A stretch of 64,000 bases of DNA from Prionace glauca (lineage: Eukaryota > Chordata > Chondrichthyes > Carcharhiniformes > Carcharhinidae), in NCBI GenBank assembly GCA_037974335.1, contig CM075729.1, forward strand, positions 106,108,515 through 106,172,514. The letters run 5' to 3'. Under the pieces are notes generated by a model. That model saw only the letters and a program-made list of their open reading frames with translations. It made no database searches and was not told the origin of the DNA. This document shows positions 40,352-52,418 of the stretch, piece by piece. How positions within the stretch are numbered: position 1 is the stretch's first letter; every line of letters begins with the position of its first letter. A program made the translations under genes and the position numbers.

Positions 40352-41035
40352 GGGGCGATTCTCTCCACAAAATTCAAAATGTTGAATTTGCGTAAAAACT
40401 GGAGTAAATCATGCTTGTTTTTCCAGCACGAGTTTCAAAAGGAATCTCCCACATGCTGTGCACTGCAGAGTGCATGAGCGTCAATCGCAGAAAAAGCTGG
40501 GGCAGGGCCTATTCCCACTGGAGAGGCGGGCAGCATAGTGCCGAGTGAGCCACTGCACATGTGCTGATCTATCTGCACTGCCAGCCTTGTGATTGCTAGC
40601 CTGCCACGTGACCCCCCATAGCTGCCTCACCAATTCCCCCCCCCCCACGACCCGGTTGCTGGCCCCTAAGACAAATCCAAGCCAGCCCTGGCCTGATCTT
40701 CCCCTAGTGCTGAGCTGGCAATGCCCAGGGGGCACCACCCTTACCTCGAATCTCCTGTGGCGTTGGGCTGCTAACTCCCCACAAGTGGGGAGCTGTCGTA
40801 AACCCTGCTGGAGTGAAACACTCCTGGCGAGCAGGGAGGAGGAGGGGGATGGTGAAAGAGATTAATAGGCCCACTAATTAGATGCAAATGCTGATTTAAA
40901 TAAATTATATAGCTCCACACCGAGTTCTGGCACGGAGCTGATGGCAGCGGAATCCGGAGGCCACAGCGTCCAGTGGGGAGCCTGCTAAATGTCCTCTGCT
41001 TGAATCTTCCAGCCCGCTGCGCTGAGAATTGCCCC
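40352..41035. repeat. MITE-like non-autonomous DNA transposon
   Basis: Bounded by imperfect terminal inverted repeats GGGGCGATTCTC (40352-40363) and GAGAATTGCCCC (41024-41035). About 680 bp, no coding capacity, with a second truncated copy at 33.05 kb. I could not define a clear target-site duplication, so the superfamily is open. Confidence 0.55.
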
Positions 41036-41163
41036 CAACATGTTTGTGCTGGGCTGACACACTCCCATTGTATCGAAAAATAACTGGAATCTTGTTCACA
41101 ATTCTTCCCCTTGTGGAAGAGAAACATGAAGGCCTCATTCCCTCACTCTGCACTCAGTCAGGG

Positions 41164-41617
41164 TTCCACACATCGACCTTATAGCAACTATGCCTTATGA
41201 AGATAGGTTGAGGGAGCTGGGACTCTTTTCCCTAGAGAGGCGAAGGTTGAGAGGCGACCTGATAGAAGTTTATAAAATGTTGAGAGGAATAGATAGGGTG
41301 GACTCTCAGAGGCTATTTCCCTGGGTTGAAATGGTTGCTACGAGAGGACACAGATTTAAGGTGCGGGGAGGGAAGTACAGAGGTGATGTTAGGGGTAAGT
41401 TTTTCACTCAGAGGGTGGTGAGTGATTGGAATCGGCTGCCGTCATCGGTGGTGGAGGCGAACTCGCTGGGGTCTTTTAAAAGACTTCTGAATGAGTATAT
41501 GGGGTTTAATGGGATTGGGAGTTATAGATAGGTCTATAGATTGGTGGGGTTGATGTGATCGGCGCAACTCGAGGGCCGAAGGGCCTGTTTGTGCTGTAAT
41601 GTTCTATGTTCTATGCC
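41164..41617 (+). mobile_element. CR1-F 3' fragment
   Basis: Frame 41190-41531 encodes the ORF2 C-terminus (YEDRLRELGLFSLERRRLRG, then SLGSFKRLLNEYMGFNG) with its natural stop, followed by a short 3' UTR and TGTTCTATGTTCTATG end. Nearly the same as the minus copy at 21.1 kb. Confidence 0.9.
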
Positions 41618-41894
41618 TGACACTGTCTGCAACTGCCAATTTTTCAGCGTCGGGTTTCAGTTTCTCATCTTCCTTTTTGGATGAGGCACACTTAGGCAAC
41701 TTGGGCCTTGAGGTTTAGATCCAGAAAGGTTTTTGTTCAGGAATCTTGCATCTTCCCTCCTCTTTCTATTTTTAGCCTTGTTATGTGTGCTTGAATTTGG
41801 ACTTGCAACAATTTATAGGAATTCGGACAAATCGATGCCAATATCCATATTCCACCAGACATATGGACAGAAAGCATCAAGAAAATGCCAGTGA

Positions 41895-42960
41895 GGGCCC
41901 AAAGACACCTATATCAGTCTCTTAATTATTGACTATAACTCAGCCTTCAACACCATTATTCCTATGAAACTCATGTCCAAACTTCATGGCCTGAGCCTTG
42001 GCTCCTCCCCCTGGATCCTGAACTTCCTAATCCACAGATCACAATCAGTAAGGATTGGCAACAACACCTCCTCCACCATCATCCTCAACACTAGTGTCCT
42101 ACAAGGCTGTGTTCTCAGCCCCTTACTATACTCCTTACACACCTATGACTGTGTGGCCAAACTCCTCTCCAGCTCAATTTTCAAGTTTGCTGATGACACC
42201 ATTGTAGTGTGTTGGATCTCCAACAATGATGAGACAGCATGCAGGAATGAGACAATATTCTCTCTTTAATGTCAATAAAATGAAGGCTGTTATCCACTTC
42301 AGGAACGTAGAGCAGAACATGGCCCTGTCTACATCAACGGGATGAAGTAGAAAGGGTTGAGAGCTTCAAGTTTTTAGGTGTCCACATCACCAACCTGTCT
42401 GGTCCCCCCATGCTGATATATTAAGAAAGCTCACCAATATCTCTACTTTCTCAGAAGACTAAGGAAATTTGGCATGTCAGCTGTGACTTTCACCAACTTT
42501 TACAGATGCACCATAGAAAGCATTCTTTCTGGTTGTATCACAGCTTGGTATGGTTCCTGCTCTGCCCAAGGAACGACAAAAGGTCATGAATGTAGCCCAA
42601 TCAGTCTCCCATCCATTAACTCTGTCTACACTTCCTGCTGCCTCAGAAAAGCAGCCAGCATAATTAAAGAACCCCATGCACCCGGGACATTTTCCCTTCC
42701 ACTTTTTTCCAATTGGGAAAAGATACAAAAATCTGAGGTCACGTACCAACCGACACAAGAACAGCTTCTTCCCTGTTGCTGTCAGGCTTTTGAATGGACT
42801 TACCTTGCATTAAGTTGATCTTTCTCTACACCCTACACTACAATCTGCACTCTCTCATTTCCTTCTCTATGAACGGTATGCTTTTTCTGTATAGCACGCA
42901 AGAAACAACACTTTTCACTGTGTGCTAATACGTGTGACAATAATAAATCAAATCAAGCAT
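41895..42960 (+). mobile_element. L2-clade LINE 3' part
   Basis: RT core [39 protein letters not shown] (41964-42269), then after frame breaks FYRCTIESILSGCITAWYG (42498-42555). The end reads GTGACAATAATAAATCAAATC, the L2-type tail that some V-SINEs here share. Decayed. Confidence 0.88.
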
Positions 42961-43202
42961 GGGATGGGATGAGTAATTGCAGTGATGGGGGTGTGTTCTC
43001 ATGTGCACATCTGTAATTCATGGAGGCAGTTTCAAAATTTTGCTTGTTTCCCTCAGTTGCTACATCTATGTGGACTGTTTGGAATCCTCGAGAAACCTTT
43101 CCTTCAGCCAAGTTGTTGCCTGGCAACAGGACAACACTTCATTGGTTAAATTCAGAATGATCCCAAATATCACTGCCGTAGTGACCAGCTTATTATGCAA
43201 TT

Positions 43203-43985
43203 AAAGTATACAAAGGGAACTTTTAAGCATTTGGCAGTAGGCCCTTTTACCAATACTATGGTGGATGAGCAGAGGGATCTAGGTGTATGTGTACATAGAT
43301 CCCTGAAAGTTGGGAATCAAGTAGATAAGGTTGTTAAGAAGGCATACGGTGTCTTGGCGTTTATTGGTAGGGGGATTGAATTTAGGAGCCGCAACGTCAT
43401 GTTGCAACTGTACACAACTCTGGTGCAGCCGCACTTGGAGCGTTGTGTGCAGTTCTGGTCCCCACATTACAGGAAGGATGTGGAGGCTTTGGAGAGGGTG
43501 CAGAGGAGGTTTACCAGGATGTTGCCTGGTATGGAGGGGAGGTCCTATGAGGAGAGACTGAAGGATTTGGGGTTGTTTTCACTGGAAAGAAGGCGGCTAA
43601 GAGGGGATCTTATTGAAACATATAAGATGATTAGAGGTTTAGATAGGGTGGACAGTGATAGCCTTTTTCCTCGGATGGAGAAAGCTAGCATGAGGGGGCA
43701 TGGCTTTAAATTAAGGGGGGGTAGTTATAGGACAGATGTCAGGGGTAGGTTCTTTACCCAGAGGGTGGTGAGGGATTGGAATGCCCTGCCTGCTGCGGTT
43801 GTAAATGCGCCTGGTTTGGGGGCGTTTAAGAGATCCGTGGATAGGTTTATGGACGAAAAGGGATTGGTTTAGGTTAGTGGGTCATTGTTTTACTGGTCGG
43901 CGCAACATCGTGGGTCGAAGGGCCTGTTCTGCGCTGTAACGTTCTATGTTACATGTTCTATGTTCTATTTGTTCTGTGTTCGGGT
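43203..43985 (+). mobile_element. CR1-E LINE 3' part
   Basis: One open frame of ~225 codons covering the ORF2 C-terminus (EQRDLGVCVHRSLKVGNQVD, LERVQRRFTRMLPGMEGRSY, FFTQRVVRDWNALP) with natural stop at 43872. A 3' UTR and TTCTATG-type repeats to about 43975 follow. 5'-truncated, otherwise well preserved. Confidence 0.9.
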
Positions 43986-44304
43986 GGTACCTCTGTGATC
44001 TTTGCTACAAGTGGTGTTTGAAGCTAACTGGTATCCCTGAGGATGCTTATCCCTTTTCCTGGTGCCAGGGATAAAAACACTGTCACTTACCTCTTTTGTG
44101 AAGAATCGTTGTGGTCCTCCCTATCACAGGCCTATCACTGTCATGGCTACACTCAGAGTTCTGACTGCATCACCCACTTTTTGTGCTTTGGAATGTCACC
44201 AATCTGCTCTTAAATTCCCAGATTTTCCACACCGAAAACACACTGAGCAAGCCCCTGCCCTTTTGCCAACTTGGTTCCTTCTTTTAAAAGTTGGACACAG
44301 CTCT

Positions 44305-44405
44305 ATTATTCTCCTACAGAGGAGGCATACAGCACAGAAATGGCCCTTTGGCCCATCGAGGCTGCACTGACAATAACTCCCATTTTCCTACTTGTCCCAT
44401 ATATC
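44305..44405 (-). mobile_element. SINE tail fragment
   Basis: Complement carries a SINE/CR1-type tail (GGCCCATCGAGGCTGCACTG). Confidence 0.5.
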
Positions 44406-44934
44406 TCCCTTTCCTCTCAAACACATTTCTACTTCATCTACATCCATGATGCCTCTGTCTAGTGTAAAAAGACGACCAGAACCAAGTGAAATTTTGAGTT
44501 AGAGATTTAGTTGTTGATTCATTGTCTTGTTATGATGGCTGTTTCTTCAGCTTCTGGAACTCTTCTACATGAATTTTAAGGCTGTATAGAAGGGAACTTC
44601 TCTGGTAGAATTCTCTCTCTGAATCCTTCATGAGTGTGGTCAACTTTGAACACTCACACCCACCAGCTGAGTGGGAGTTGTTTAATTCTTTCAAATTTGA
44701 AAAAGCTTTGAATGGGACTCTTTGCTGAATAAAGTGAAGGTCAGGTTTGAACATGGGGGAGGTTAAATGATAAAGATGTCATGGAAGAAATGGCAAAAAT
44801 GGCTGGTAGTAATGAAACAAAGCATTGGCCCAGAGTTGCTTTAAATAAGAGAATGTAGGCATGACCTGCAAACAGAAACATGAAAACAAGACACAGATCA
44901 GCAGTTGGGAGAAAACAAGACTTCAAATACAAGG

Positions 44935-45275
44935 GGAGAGTTCACAGTCCAAAGTTGTTGAAGGCTGTAAAGTAACTGAAAGGTGAGACATTGTTCCTTC
45001 AGTTTGCGTTGGGTTTTACTGGAACATTGCAGCAGGTCAAGGACAGAAGTGTGAGCATGAGAGCGAGGTGATGAATTAAAACAGCAAACAGGAAGGCGAG
45101 GGTCATGCTGGAAGACTGAGCAGAGGTCACCCAGACTGTGTTTGATCTCTCCACCATAGAGGAGAGCATATGGTGAGCAACAAATACAGTCGGCTAAATT
45201 GAAAGGAATGCAATAAATCAGTGCTTCACCTGGAAGGAGAGTTTGGGGCCTTTGATGATGAGGAGAGAGACAGCT
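44935..45275 (-). mobile_element. Penelope-like element fragment (GIY-YIG region)
   Basis: The minus frame reads CSPYALLYGGEIKHSLGDLC and FQHDPRLPVCCFNSSPRSHAH, matching the LLYIGET..RLGDR...HDPxLPVxxHFN pattern of GIY-YIG endonucleases of Penelope-like retroelements. Short and decayed. Confidence 0.6.
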
Positions 45276-45279
45276 GTTA

Positions 45280-46700
45280 TAGGAACACAGGAGTAGGCTA
45301 TTCAACCCATCAAGCCTGCTCCATCATTCAATGTGATCAGAGCTGATCAGACCCTTCAATGCCTTTGACACCCACATAACCTTTCATGTTATTGCAAATC
45401 AAAAATCTATCAATTTCTACCTTAAACACATTCAGTAACTGAGCTTCCACAGCTGCCTGGGGTAAAGAATTCCAAAGATTCACAACCTTCAGTGTAAAGA
45501 AATTCTCCTCACCTAAGTGGCAACCCCCTTGTTTGGAAATTGTTCTCCCTGGTTCTAGACTCCCCAGCTGAAGGGAAACATCTTACCTGCATCTACCCTG
45601 TCTATTCCTTTCAGTACTTTGTTGGTTTTAATGAGACCACCTCTCATTTTTTTGAAAGTTAGAGAGAATACAGACCCAGTTTATCCAATCTTTCTTCATA
45701 AGACACTCCTATCATCCCAGGAATAAGTCTGGCGAACCATTGCCACTGCATTCCCTCGATCGCAATAATTTCCTTTCTGAGGTGAGGTATAAAAACTGCA
45801 CACAGTACACCAGGTGTGGTCCAATCAAATGTTTATGCAATTGAAGCAAGACCTCACTACTCCAGCACGCAAATCCTCCTGTGATAAAGACTAGCACTCC
45901 ATTAGCCTTCCTAATAGTTTGCTGCACCTCCATATTCGCCTTCAGCGGTTTCTGGACGGGACATCCACCTCACATTTTCCACATTATATTCCATTTGCCA
46001 TGTTCTTACCCATCACCAAGTCTGCCTAAATCCTCCTCTCACTGCTTTACACCTTCCTCACAACACACATTACCGTCTAGCTTTGTATCATCCAAAAACT
46101 TGGAAATGTTACATTTCGTCCCACATCCAAATCATTGAAACATTGGCCGGAATTCTCTGAACGTCCACACCGGCGGGATTCTCCGTTCCCACCGGCAGCA
46201 CATTGCCCCCCCCAAGCATGGGGTGTCATCAATGGAAATTCCCATTGACAGGGTGAGTCCAGATAATCCTGCTGTAAAGAAATAGCACACTACCTTCCAC
46301 CAGCAGGAAAAACGTGCCTGGAAAAATCACTCCCATATTGTGAACAGTTGGGACCCAAGTACTGATCTATATGATGCTGACTAGCCACATTCTGCCAAGG
46401 TGAGAATGACCTATTTATTCCTACTCTCTGTTTACTGCCTGTTAGCCAATCCTCAATCCATGCCTGTATATTGCCTCATATTCCATGTTTTTTTATTTTG
46501 CTAATCAACATCCTGTGGGAACTTTATCAAAAGCCTTCTGAAAGTCCAAATACGCTACATCCATTGATTCTCCTTTGTTAATAAAATCCCCAAAATGCTC
46601 CAATAGGTTTCTCAAATATGATTTCCCTTTTGTAAATCCATGCTGACAATGCCCATTTAGATCATGATAATCCAAATGTGATCTTTTCATTGAGAACTGT
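45280..46700 (-). mobile_element. old CR1 LINE fragment with a small insertion
   Basis: Complement runs from a CR1 3' end (AGGAACACAGGAGTAGGCTA) through the ORF2 C-terminus to RT core (46505-46690: [29 protein letters not shown]). 46143-46335 (GGCCGGAATTCTCTGAACG...) is foreign to it and looks like another short repeat insertion. Confidence 0.78.
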
Positions 46701-46709
46701 CAGTGAGAT

Positions 46710-47480
46710 ATCATTGTGAGTGGATTGAAATGAAGAGAAACAGTGATATTTGGGAGAATGAAGTGTGAGACTATGGGGGCAGAGTCGACGGGGGGGGGGG
46801 GGGGGGTGCAGTCACTGCATGAACAGTCTGACTGTCAAACAGGGGGATGGACAATCCAGACCACTGTCCTTCACACAGCTTTTTAAATCAGCCTTTTATA
46901 CATATTCACTAGGATGTGGATGGTCTGAGATAACCTGACCTAATCAACCATGAGGGCATCACAGCTGATCCTGGGGTGGGTGAAACACGGATTAAACTTC
47001 TCCTCGCCAAAGCATTTCAAAGACTTTAAACCAGGAGTAATGAAGCTGTTTTGCTTCCCCCAATCGATGTGAAAGTTAAAATTGTCCATTTGAAGCATTT
47101 TCCATTTGTTCCAAGCTTCTCTGCTCTCGGGGTTTGTACCTCCTGCTGTCCAGGAGAGCTGAACACCAATCCTATCAGAGTCTTCCACACTGTGCTGTCT
47201 TCAATGGTGTCAAATATCAGGCTGGCTGTATAACAGTGTCTGAGCAAACATCACCCATTTCAAACTCTCCCCAAAAGATTCAAATTCACCCCAGAGAGAG
47301 TGAGAATGGAAGAGGGAATTCTGTACTTACCGGGAGAGACCCAGGAAAAACACTGGGAGATGGAGAAAAGGATCAGCAACATTCTGGGAATCCACTGTCC
47401 CAATTCCAATCAGTGACTGGGAATTAAACACTCTGAGAAGGAAACTAACACTGTTTATTGTGATTGGAAAACACACAATA
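46710..47480 (-). repeat. class I 5' duplicon copy, direct paralogue of 24.4-25.1 kb
   Basis: Contains leader L3 and start-of-intron sequence. It carries a run of 17 G (46790-46806) where the 24.4-kb copy has only six, and retains the uninterrupted site where CR1-A inserted in the other copy. Confidence 0.85.
47331..47382 (-). CDS. class I gene (minus): leader exon L3
   Basis: A 52-nt exon encoding MLLILFSISQCFSWVSP with donor CCCG|GTAAGTACAG, phase 1, matching the phase-1 acceptor of the alpha1 exon at 39145. It is the nearest leader upstream of that exon on the same strand, so I assign it to this gene; intron 1 would be 8.2 kb, filled with repeats. The secretory signal has a Gln in its core, which is tolerable. 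If the assignment holds, the gene spans about 16 kb. Confidence 0.75.
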
Positions 47481-47607
47481 AACAAGCAGTCCAAGGAGAT
47501 TCAGAAGGGCAGAAACAGTTCAGACCAGTCATCTTATTTCCCTCTTTTACTGATTTTTATTTCCAGTTTGATCATTTCCGGAACTTAAACTTCCTGGACA
47601 AGTTCTG

Positions 47608-47634
47608 ATTGGCTAGTCTCAGAAAAATAGCCAA
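47608..47634 (-). promoter_or_regulatory. CCAAT box region of leader L3
   Basis: Minus strand has CCAATCAG (ATTGG at 47608-47612) about 225 bp upstream of the ATG. A second, opposed CCAAT lies at about 47630. The same CCAATCAG motif precedes leaders L1 and L4, so it is probably an NF-Y (Y-box) site of this class I family. Confidence 0.55.
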
Positions 47635-47856
47635 TGATAGAATGAAGAATGAAATGTCAGCAGTTACTAGGCAGATTAAACTCAGACAGGTTTTTCTTTC
47701 TAAAGAGCTGATGGGATCTTGTCAACAGCATGTCAGGTTCCCAATCTTCCAGGATTGGCCTGGAGTCTCCAGGAATTAAAGATCATTCTCCAGGACTCTG
47801 CTGTGAACAAACTGGGAGAAAAATCATCAGGACACGGAACACAGATTTTGACACGC

Positions 47857-48080
47857 GTCATTTTCTTTCATCACGCGGAGATGCTAGTGTTGGACTGGGG
47901 TAAACACAGTAAGAAGTCTCACAACACCAGGTTAAAGTCCAACAGGTTTATTTGATAGCAAACGCCACTAGCTTTTGGAGTGCTGCTCCTTCACCCGACT
48001 AAAGGGCAGAGCCCTGAAAGCTAGTGGCATTTGCTACCAAATAAACCTGTTGGACTTTAACCTGGTGTCATTTTCTTTCA
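47857..48080. mobile_element. 196-bp fold-back element with 14-bp TSD
   Basis: GTCATTTTCTTTCA occurs at 47857-47870 and 48067-48080. The insert between has inverted arms: ACCAGGTTAAAGTCCAACAG (from 47926) reads to AGCTTT, and its complement runs 48016-48066. The arm sequence equals one end of the Penelope-like element at 52.43 kb, so this is probably a PLE-derived fold-back. Confidence 0.75.
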
Positions 48081-48149
48081 CCATTTCTCTTTTACAGATA
48101 CAAAACTATTGAAAATGGGGGTAAAAGTTATTTGTCTGACAGTCAAAGA

Positions 48150-48385
48150 AGAACAAAACACAGTACAGCACAGGAATAGGCTCTTTGGCCCTCCAAGTCT
48201 GTGTCAATCATGATGTTTGCCTAAACTAAAACTGTATGCACTTACAGAGTCCGCATCCTTCCATTCCCATCCTATTCAAGTATTCGTCTAGATGCTCAGT
48301 TAATGCCACTATCTAACCTGTTCCCACCACCACCCTGGGCAACGACATTCACCACCCTCTGTTAAAAACCTGCCTCGCACATCTC
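48150..48385 (-). mobile_element. CR1 3' fragment
   Basis: Complement of a CR1 3' region (GTACAGCACAGGAATAGGCTC; CACCACCCTCTGTTAAAAACC). Confidence 0.65.
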
Positions 48386-48710
48386 ATAGAATCCTAGAAT
48401 CCCTACAGTACAGAAGGAGGCCATTTGGCCCATTGAGTCTGTACCAACCACAATTCCACCCAGACCCTGTCCCCGTAACCCCATTTACCCTCCTAGTCCT
48501 CCTGATGCTAAGGGGCAATTTAGCTTAGCCAATCAACCCAACCTACACATCTTTAGAGTGTAGGAGGAAATCGGAGCACCCGCAGGAAACCCATGCAGAC
48601 ACGGAGAGAACGTGCAAACTCCACACAGACAGTGATCCTAGGCTGGAATCAAACCCGGGTCCCTGGTGCAGAGAAGTAGCAGTGCTAACCACTGTGTCAC
48701 CAAGCCCCCC
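48386..48710 (-). mobile_element. V-SINE, full length
   Basis: Tail with doubled CATAGAATCCTAGAATCC, V-domain at 48560-48640, B-box GGAATCAAACCC near 48650, head ending near 48710. Confidence 0.9.
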
Positions 48711-48899
48711 TTTCACCATCATCCACCTTTCCCCAAACCTCCCCACTTCCCATCACTCTCCTCCCATTTCCCCACCACCTTTTAATCTGGGTTCCCTTAT
48801 TGAGGTTCGACCTCTCAGCAGTGTCCTGTACTCAGCATTGCTGTGAAGCAGGCTGAGATCCTGCAGCAGTTGGAGTTACTCTGAAGTATCTGTCAGGCT

Positions 48900-51838
48900 G
48901 AGATTTTTGTGGATAACATGTTTAGAAAATTAGTCACACCCCAGGCTCAGTCTGCACAGGCAGAAAGGAAATGGGTGTAACTGCCACAGCACAGAGACAG
49001 GCAGATAGTACAGGAGTCCCCTGGAACCATGCTCCTCTCAAACAGATGTGTAATGTTGGATACTGTTGGGGATAATGACTGCTCAAGGGAAGCAGTGAAA
49101 GCCAAGTCCATGACATCACAGGTAGCTCAACTGCACAGACAAGGAGGAGAAGGGGGTGTGGGGCTATAGTGATTGGGTAATCAATATGAAAGGAGAAAGA
49201 TAGACATTTCTGTGGCTACAATAGTGATTCCAGGATGGTACATTACCTCCCTGATGCCAGAGTCCAGAATGTCACAGAGCACCTGCAGAACATTCTGGAA
49301 TGAACAGTGAGTGGTCATGGTACACATCGGTACGAATGACATAAGTAAAAATGGATGAGGTTCTGAAAGCTGAATACAGGGAGTTAGCTGATGAATTAAG
49401 AAGCAGGACTTCTAAGGTAGTAATCTCAGGATGATTCCCAGCTAACGTACTAACGTGAGTAGGAATAAAAAGATAGGTAGAGTGGTGGTGTGGGAGGATG
49501 GGTTTTGGATTGCTGAGGCATTGGGACAGGTTCTGGGGAACGTGGGACGTGAACAAACTGAATGGGTTACATCCCAACAGGACTGAAACCAATGTGTTTC
49601 AGGGGTGCTTGCTAATGTTGTTGGGAAGGTTTTAAACTACGATGGCAGGGGAATGGGTAATTGAGCAGGGAATTAGAGGCAATAGAAACTAGGCTAAAAA
49701 CAAATGGCAGGGAAAGAAAAATGAAACAAAGACAAGTGAATAAAATATAAGAAACGATCAGTGGCTCTGTTGCCCTTCGAGATGGGCTTCGTGTAAAAAG
49801 TGGTAGAAAACAAAATGATGAGTTCTGAATCTTAATGCACATAACACAAAAAACAAGATAAATGAACTGACAACATAAATAGAGTTAAATGGGTTTGATC
49901 TGACCGTTATCACTGAGGCACGGTTACAAGGAGATCAGAGTTGGGAAATCAATATTCAGAGTCATTCGACTGTTAGGAAGGACAAGCAGGAAAGGAAAGT
50001 GGTGGGGTAGCTCTGCTCATTAGAGAGGAAATAAGTAGAGTTATGGGTAATAGTCTCAGCTTAGAGGATGTGGTGTCAATTTGGGTGGAAAGGACAAATA
50101 CCATCGGAAGGAAGAGAGTGGTAGGAGTATCCTGGACCCTAACACCAGGGAGGTAACAGGTAGGCTGCTGAAATGTAGCCACACTGTTGAAAAGATGTTA
50201 ATTATAAATGAGAATACATGTAAAAGGAGAAATATAGGGAGACATTCATTTTCATGTAGATTGGCTAACCAAATTGGAAATGGAAGCCAAAAGAATTAAA
50301 TCATTGGGATGGTTTTATCTGGAGCTGGAAGTTATGGAGTCAGCTAGGGATCAGGCTATTTTGGATCTGGTAATGTGTAATGAGGTGGGTTTAATAAATG
50401 ATCTCAAGGATAAGGATCAGGAAATAGTGATCAAAGTATGATAGAATTTAGCGTTCCTCTTGAGTGTGAGAAAATTGGGGTTGATGTATCAGTGTTAAAC
50501 CTAGAGAAGGGTGAGGATGAATTGGTCAAAGTGGACTGGTCGTATAGATCAGTGGGTAAGACAATAGATGAGCAGTGGCTAACATTTAAGGAGGTAATTC
50601 ATGGCTCCCAGCAAAAATACATCCCACGAAGGAGACTCTATAGGGAGGAAGAATGTACTATGGATAACCAAGGAAGTTAAGGAGAGTATTAAAAGCAGAA
50701 ACACATAAGGTGGCAAAGGTCAAATTCAGAATGCAGCACAGTTGGATGAAAAAAAAGGAGAAAACAAAATATGAGCGAAAGCTAGCAAGAAACATTAAAA
50801 AAAAGACAATTAGAATTTTTAAAAATACATTAAAAGGAAGAGAGAAGTAAAATGAAGCATTGGCCCCTTAGAGAATAAAACTGGGGAAAGTAACTATGGG
50901 GAACAAGGAAATGGCGAGGGATTTAAATAGATACTTTGCATCAATCTTTACTGTAAAGGGTACTGCAAGCATCACAAAAATAGTAAAAAGTATGGGGGAG
51001 AAATTAAATACAGTCACCATCACCAGAGAATTAGTTTTAGGGAAAGTAATGGGGTTAAAGGCTGACAAGCCCCCTGAACCTGATGGCTTGCACTCCATGA
51101 TCTTAAAGAAGGGAACTACAGAGATCATGAATGCATTAGTTGGCAGCTTCCAAACATCCTTGGATTCTGAAACTGTGCCAAAGGATTAAAAACATGTCAA
51201 TGTGATGCCCGTGTTCAAAAAGGGAAAGCGGCAAAATGTAGGAATCTACAGACCAGTTAGCGTAACTTTGCTTGTTGGAAAATATTATTGAGAGAATAGC
51301 AGTGCCTTTGGAAAGTCAGCATCTGATCAAACACATTTAGCATGGTTTTCTAAAGAGGAAATAATATCTGACAAATTTACCGGAATTCTTTGAGGAGGTA
51401 CCAGCCAGGGTAAATAGAGGGGAACCAGAAAGTGTTGTATATTTGGATTTTCAAAAGGCATTTGATAAGGTGCCATGCAAAAGGCTCCTGTACAAGATAG
51501 GTGCTCATGGTGTTGTGGCGTGGATAGAGGATTGGCTAGCTAACAGGAAGCACTGAGTAGCTATAAGGGGATCTTTCTCAGGTTGGAGGGCAGTAACCAG
51601 GGGAATGCCACAGTGATCAGTGCTGGGACCACAGATCATCACAACATATATGAATGATTTGCACGAACAGGGTGTACTGTGGCCAATTTGTGGATGATAC
51701 AAAGATGGGAGAGAAGGTAGGTTGTAAGGAAATATAAATAGTTTACAGAGAGACATTGGCAGGTTAGGAGAGTGGACAGAAAAATTGGCAAATGGAATTC
51801 AGTGTGGGAAAATGTGAGATTGTTCCGTTTGAATGATA
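48900..51838 (+). mobile_element. old CR1 LINE, ORF1 to RT, highly decayed
   Basis: ORF1 esterase traces from about 49200 (CTCCCTGATGCCAGAGTCCAG; GTACACATCGGTACGAATGA encodes VHIGTND). ORF1 end TTTTAAACTAC at 49630-49640. Endonuclease traces 49860-50430 (ACCGTTATCACTGAGGCACG encodes TVITEA), RT 50896-51650 ([24 protein letters not shown]). It stops abruptly at 51838, where the right duplicon arm begins. Many frame breaks. Confidence 0.8.
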
Positions 51839-52418
51839 GAATGAAGAATCTATCTAACTCTGCCTTAAAAATATTCAAAGTTTCCACTGTCTTTGGAGGA
51901 AAAGAGATCCAGAGCATTGTGACCTTTTGAGAGAAAACATTTCTCCTCATCTCTGTCTTAAACAGGAGCTTCCTTATTTTAAACACTGACCCCGATTTCT
52001 AGATTCTCCCAAAGAGGATACATCCTCTCGACATCCATCCTGTCAATATCCCTCAGGCTCTTACAACCCAGTCCATGAACCCTCACACTGGGCTCTGTGT
52101 TCCTGGGTACCCCTGTGCTCACTGACCTGTAAGTTCCCAGTCAAGTAACCTATATAACCAGAAGATATAGGATCAGTTGTAGTCCATTCAGCCCATCGGG
52201 TCACCTCCACCATTCAATGAGATCATGATAGATCCTAATATGATAATCCTCAGCTCCACTTTCTCACCTTATCCCCATAACCCTCCATTCCCAAACTCAC
52301 TAACAGTCTGTCTACCTCAGCCTTGAACATACTGATGACCCAGCCTCTACAGCTCTCTGCCGTAAAGAATCGCAGAGATACTACGCACTGAGAGAAGAAA
52401 TTCCTCCTCATCTCTGTT

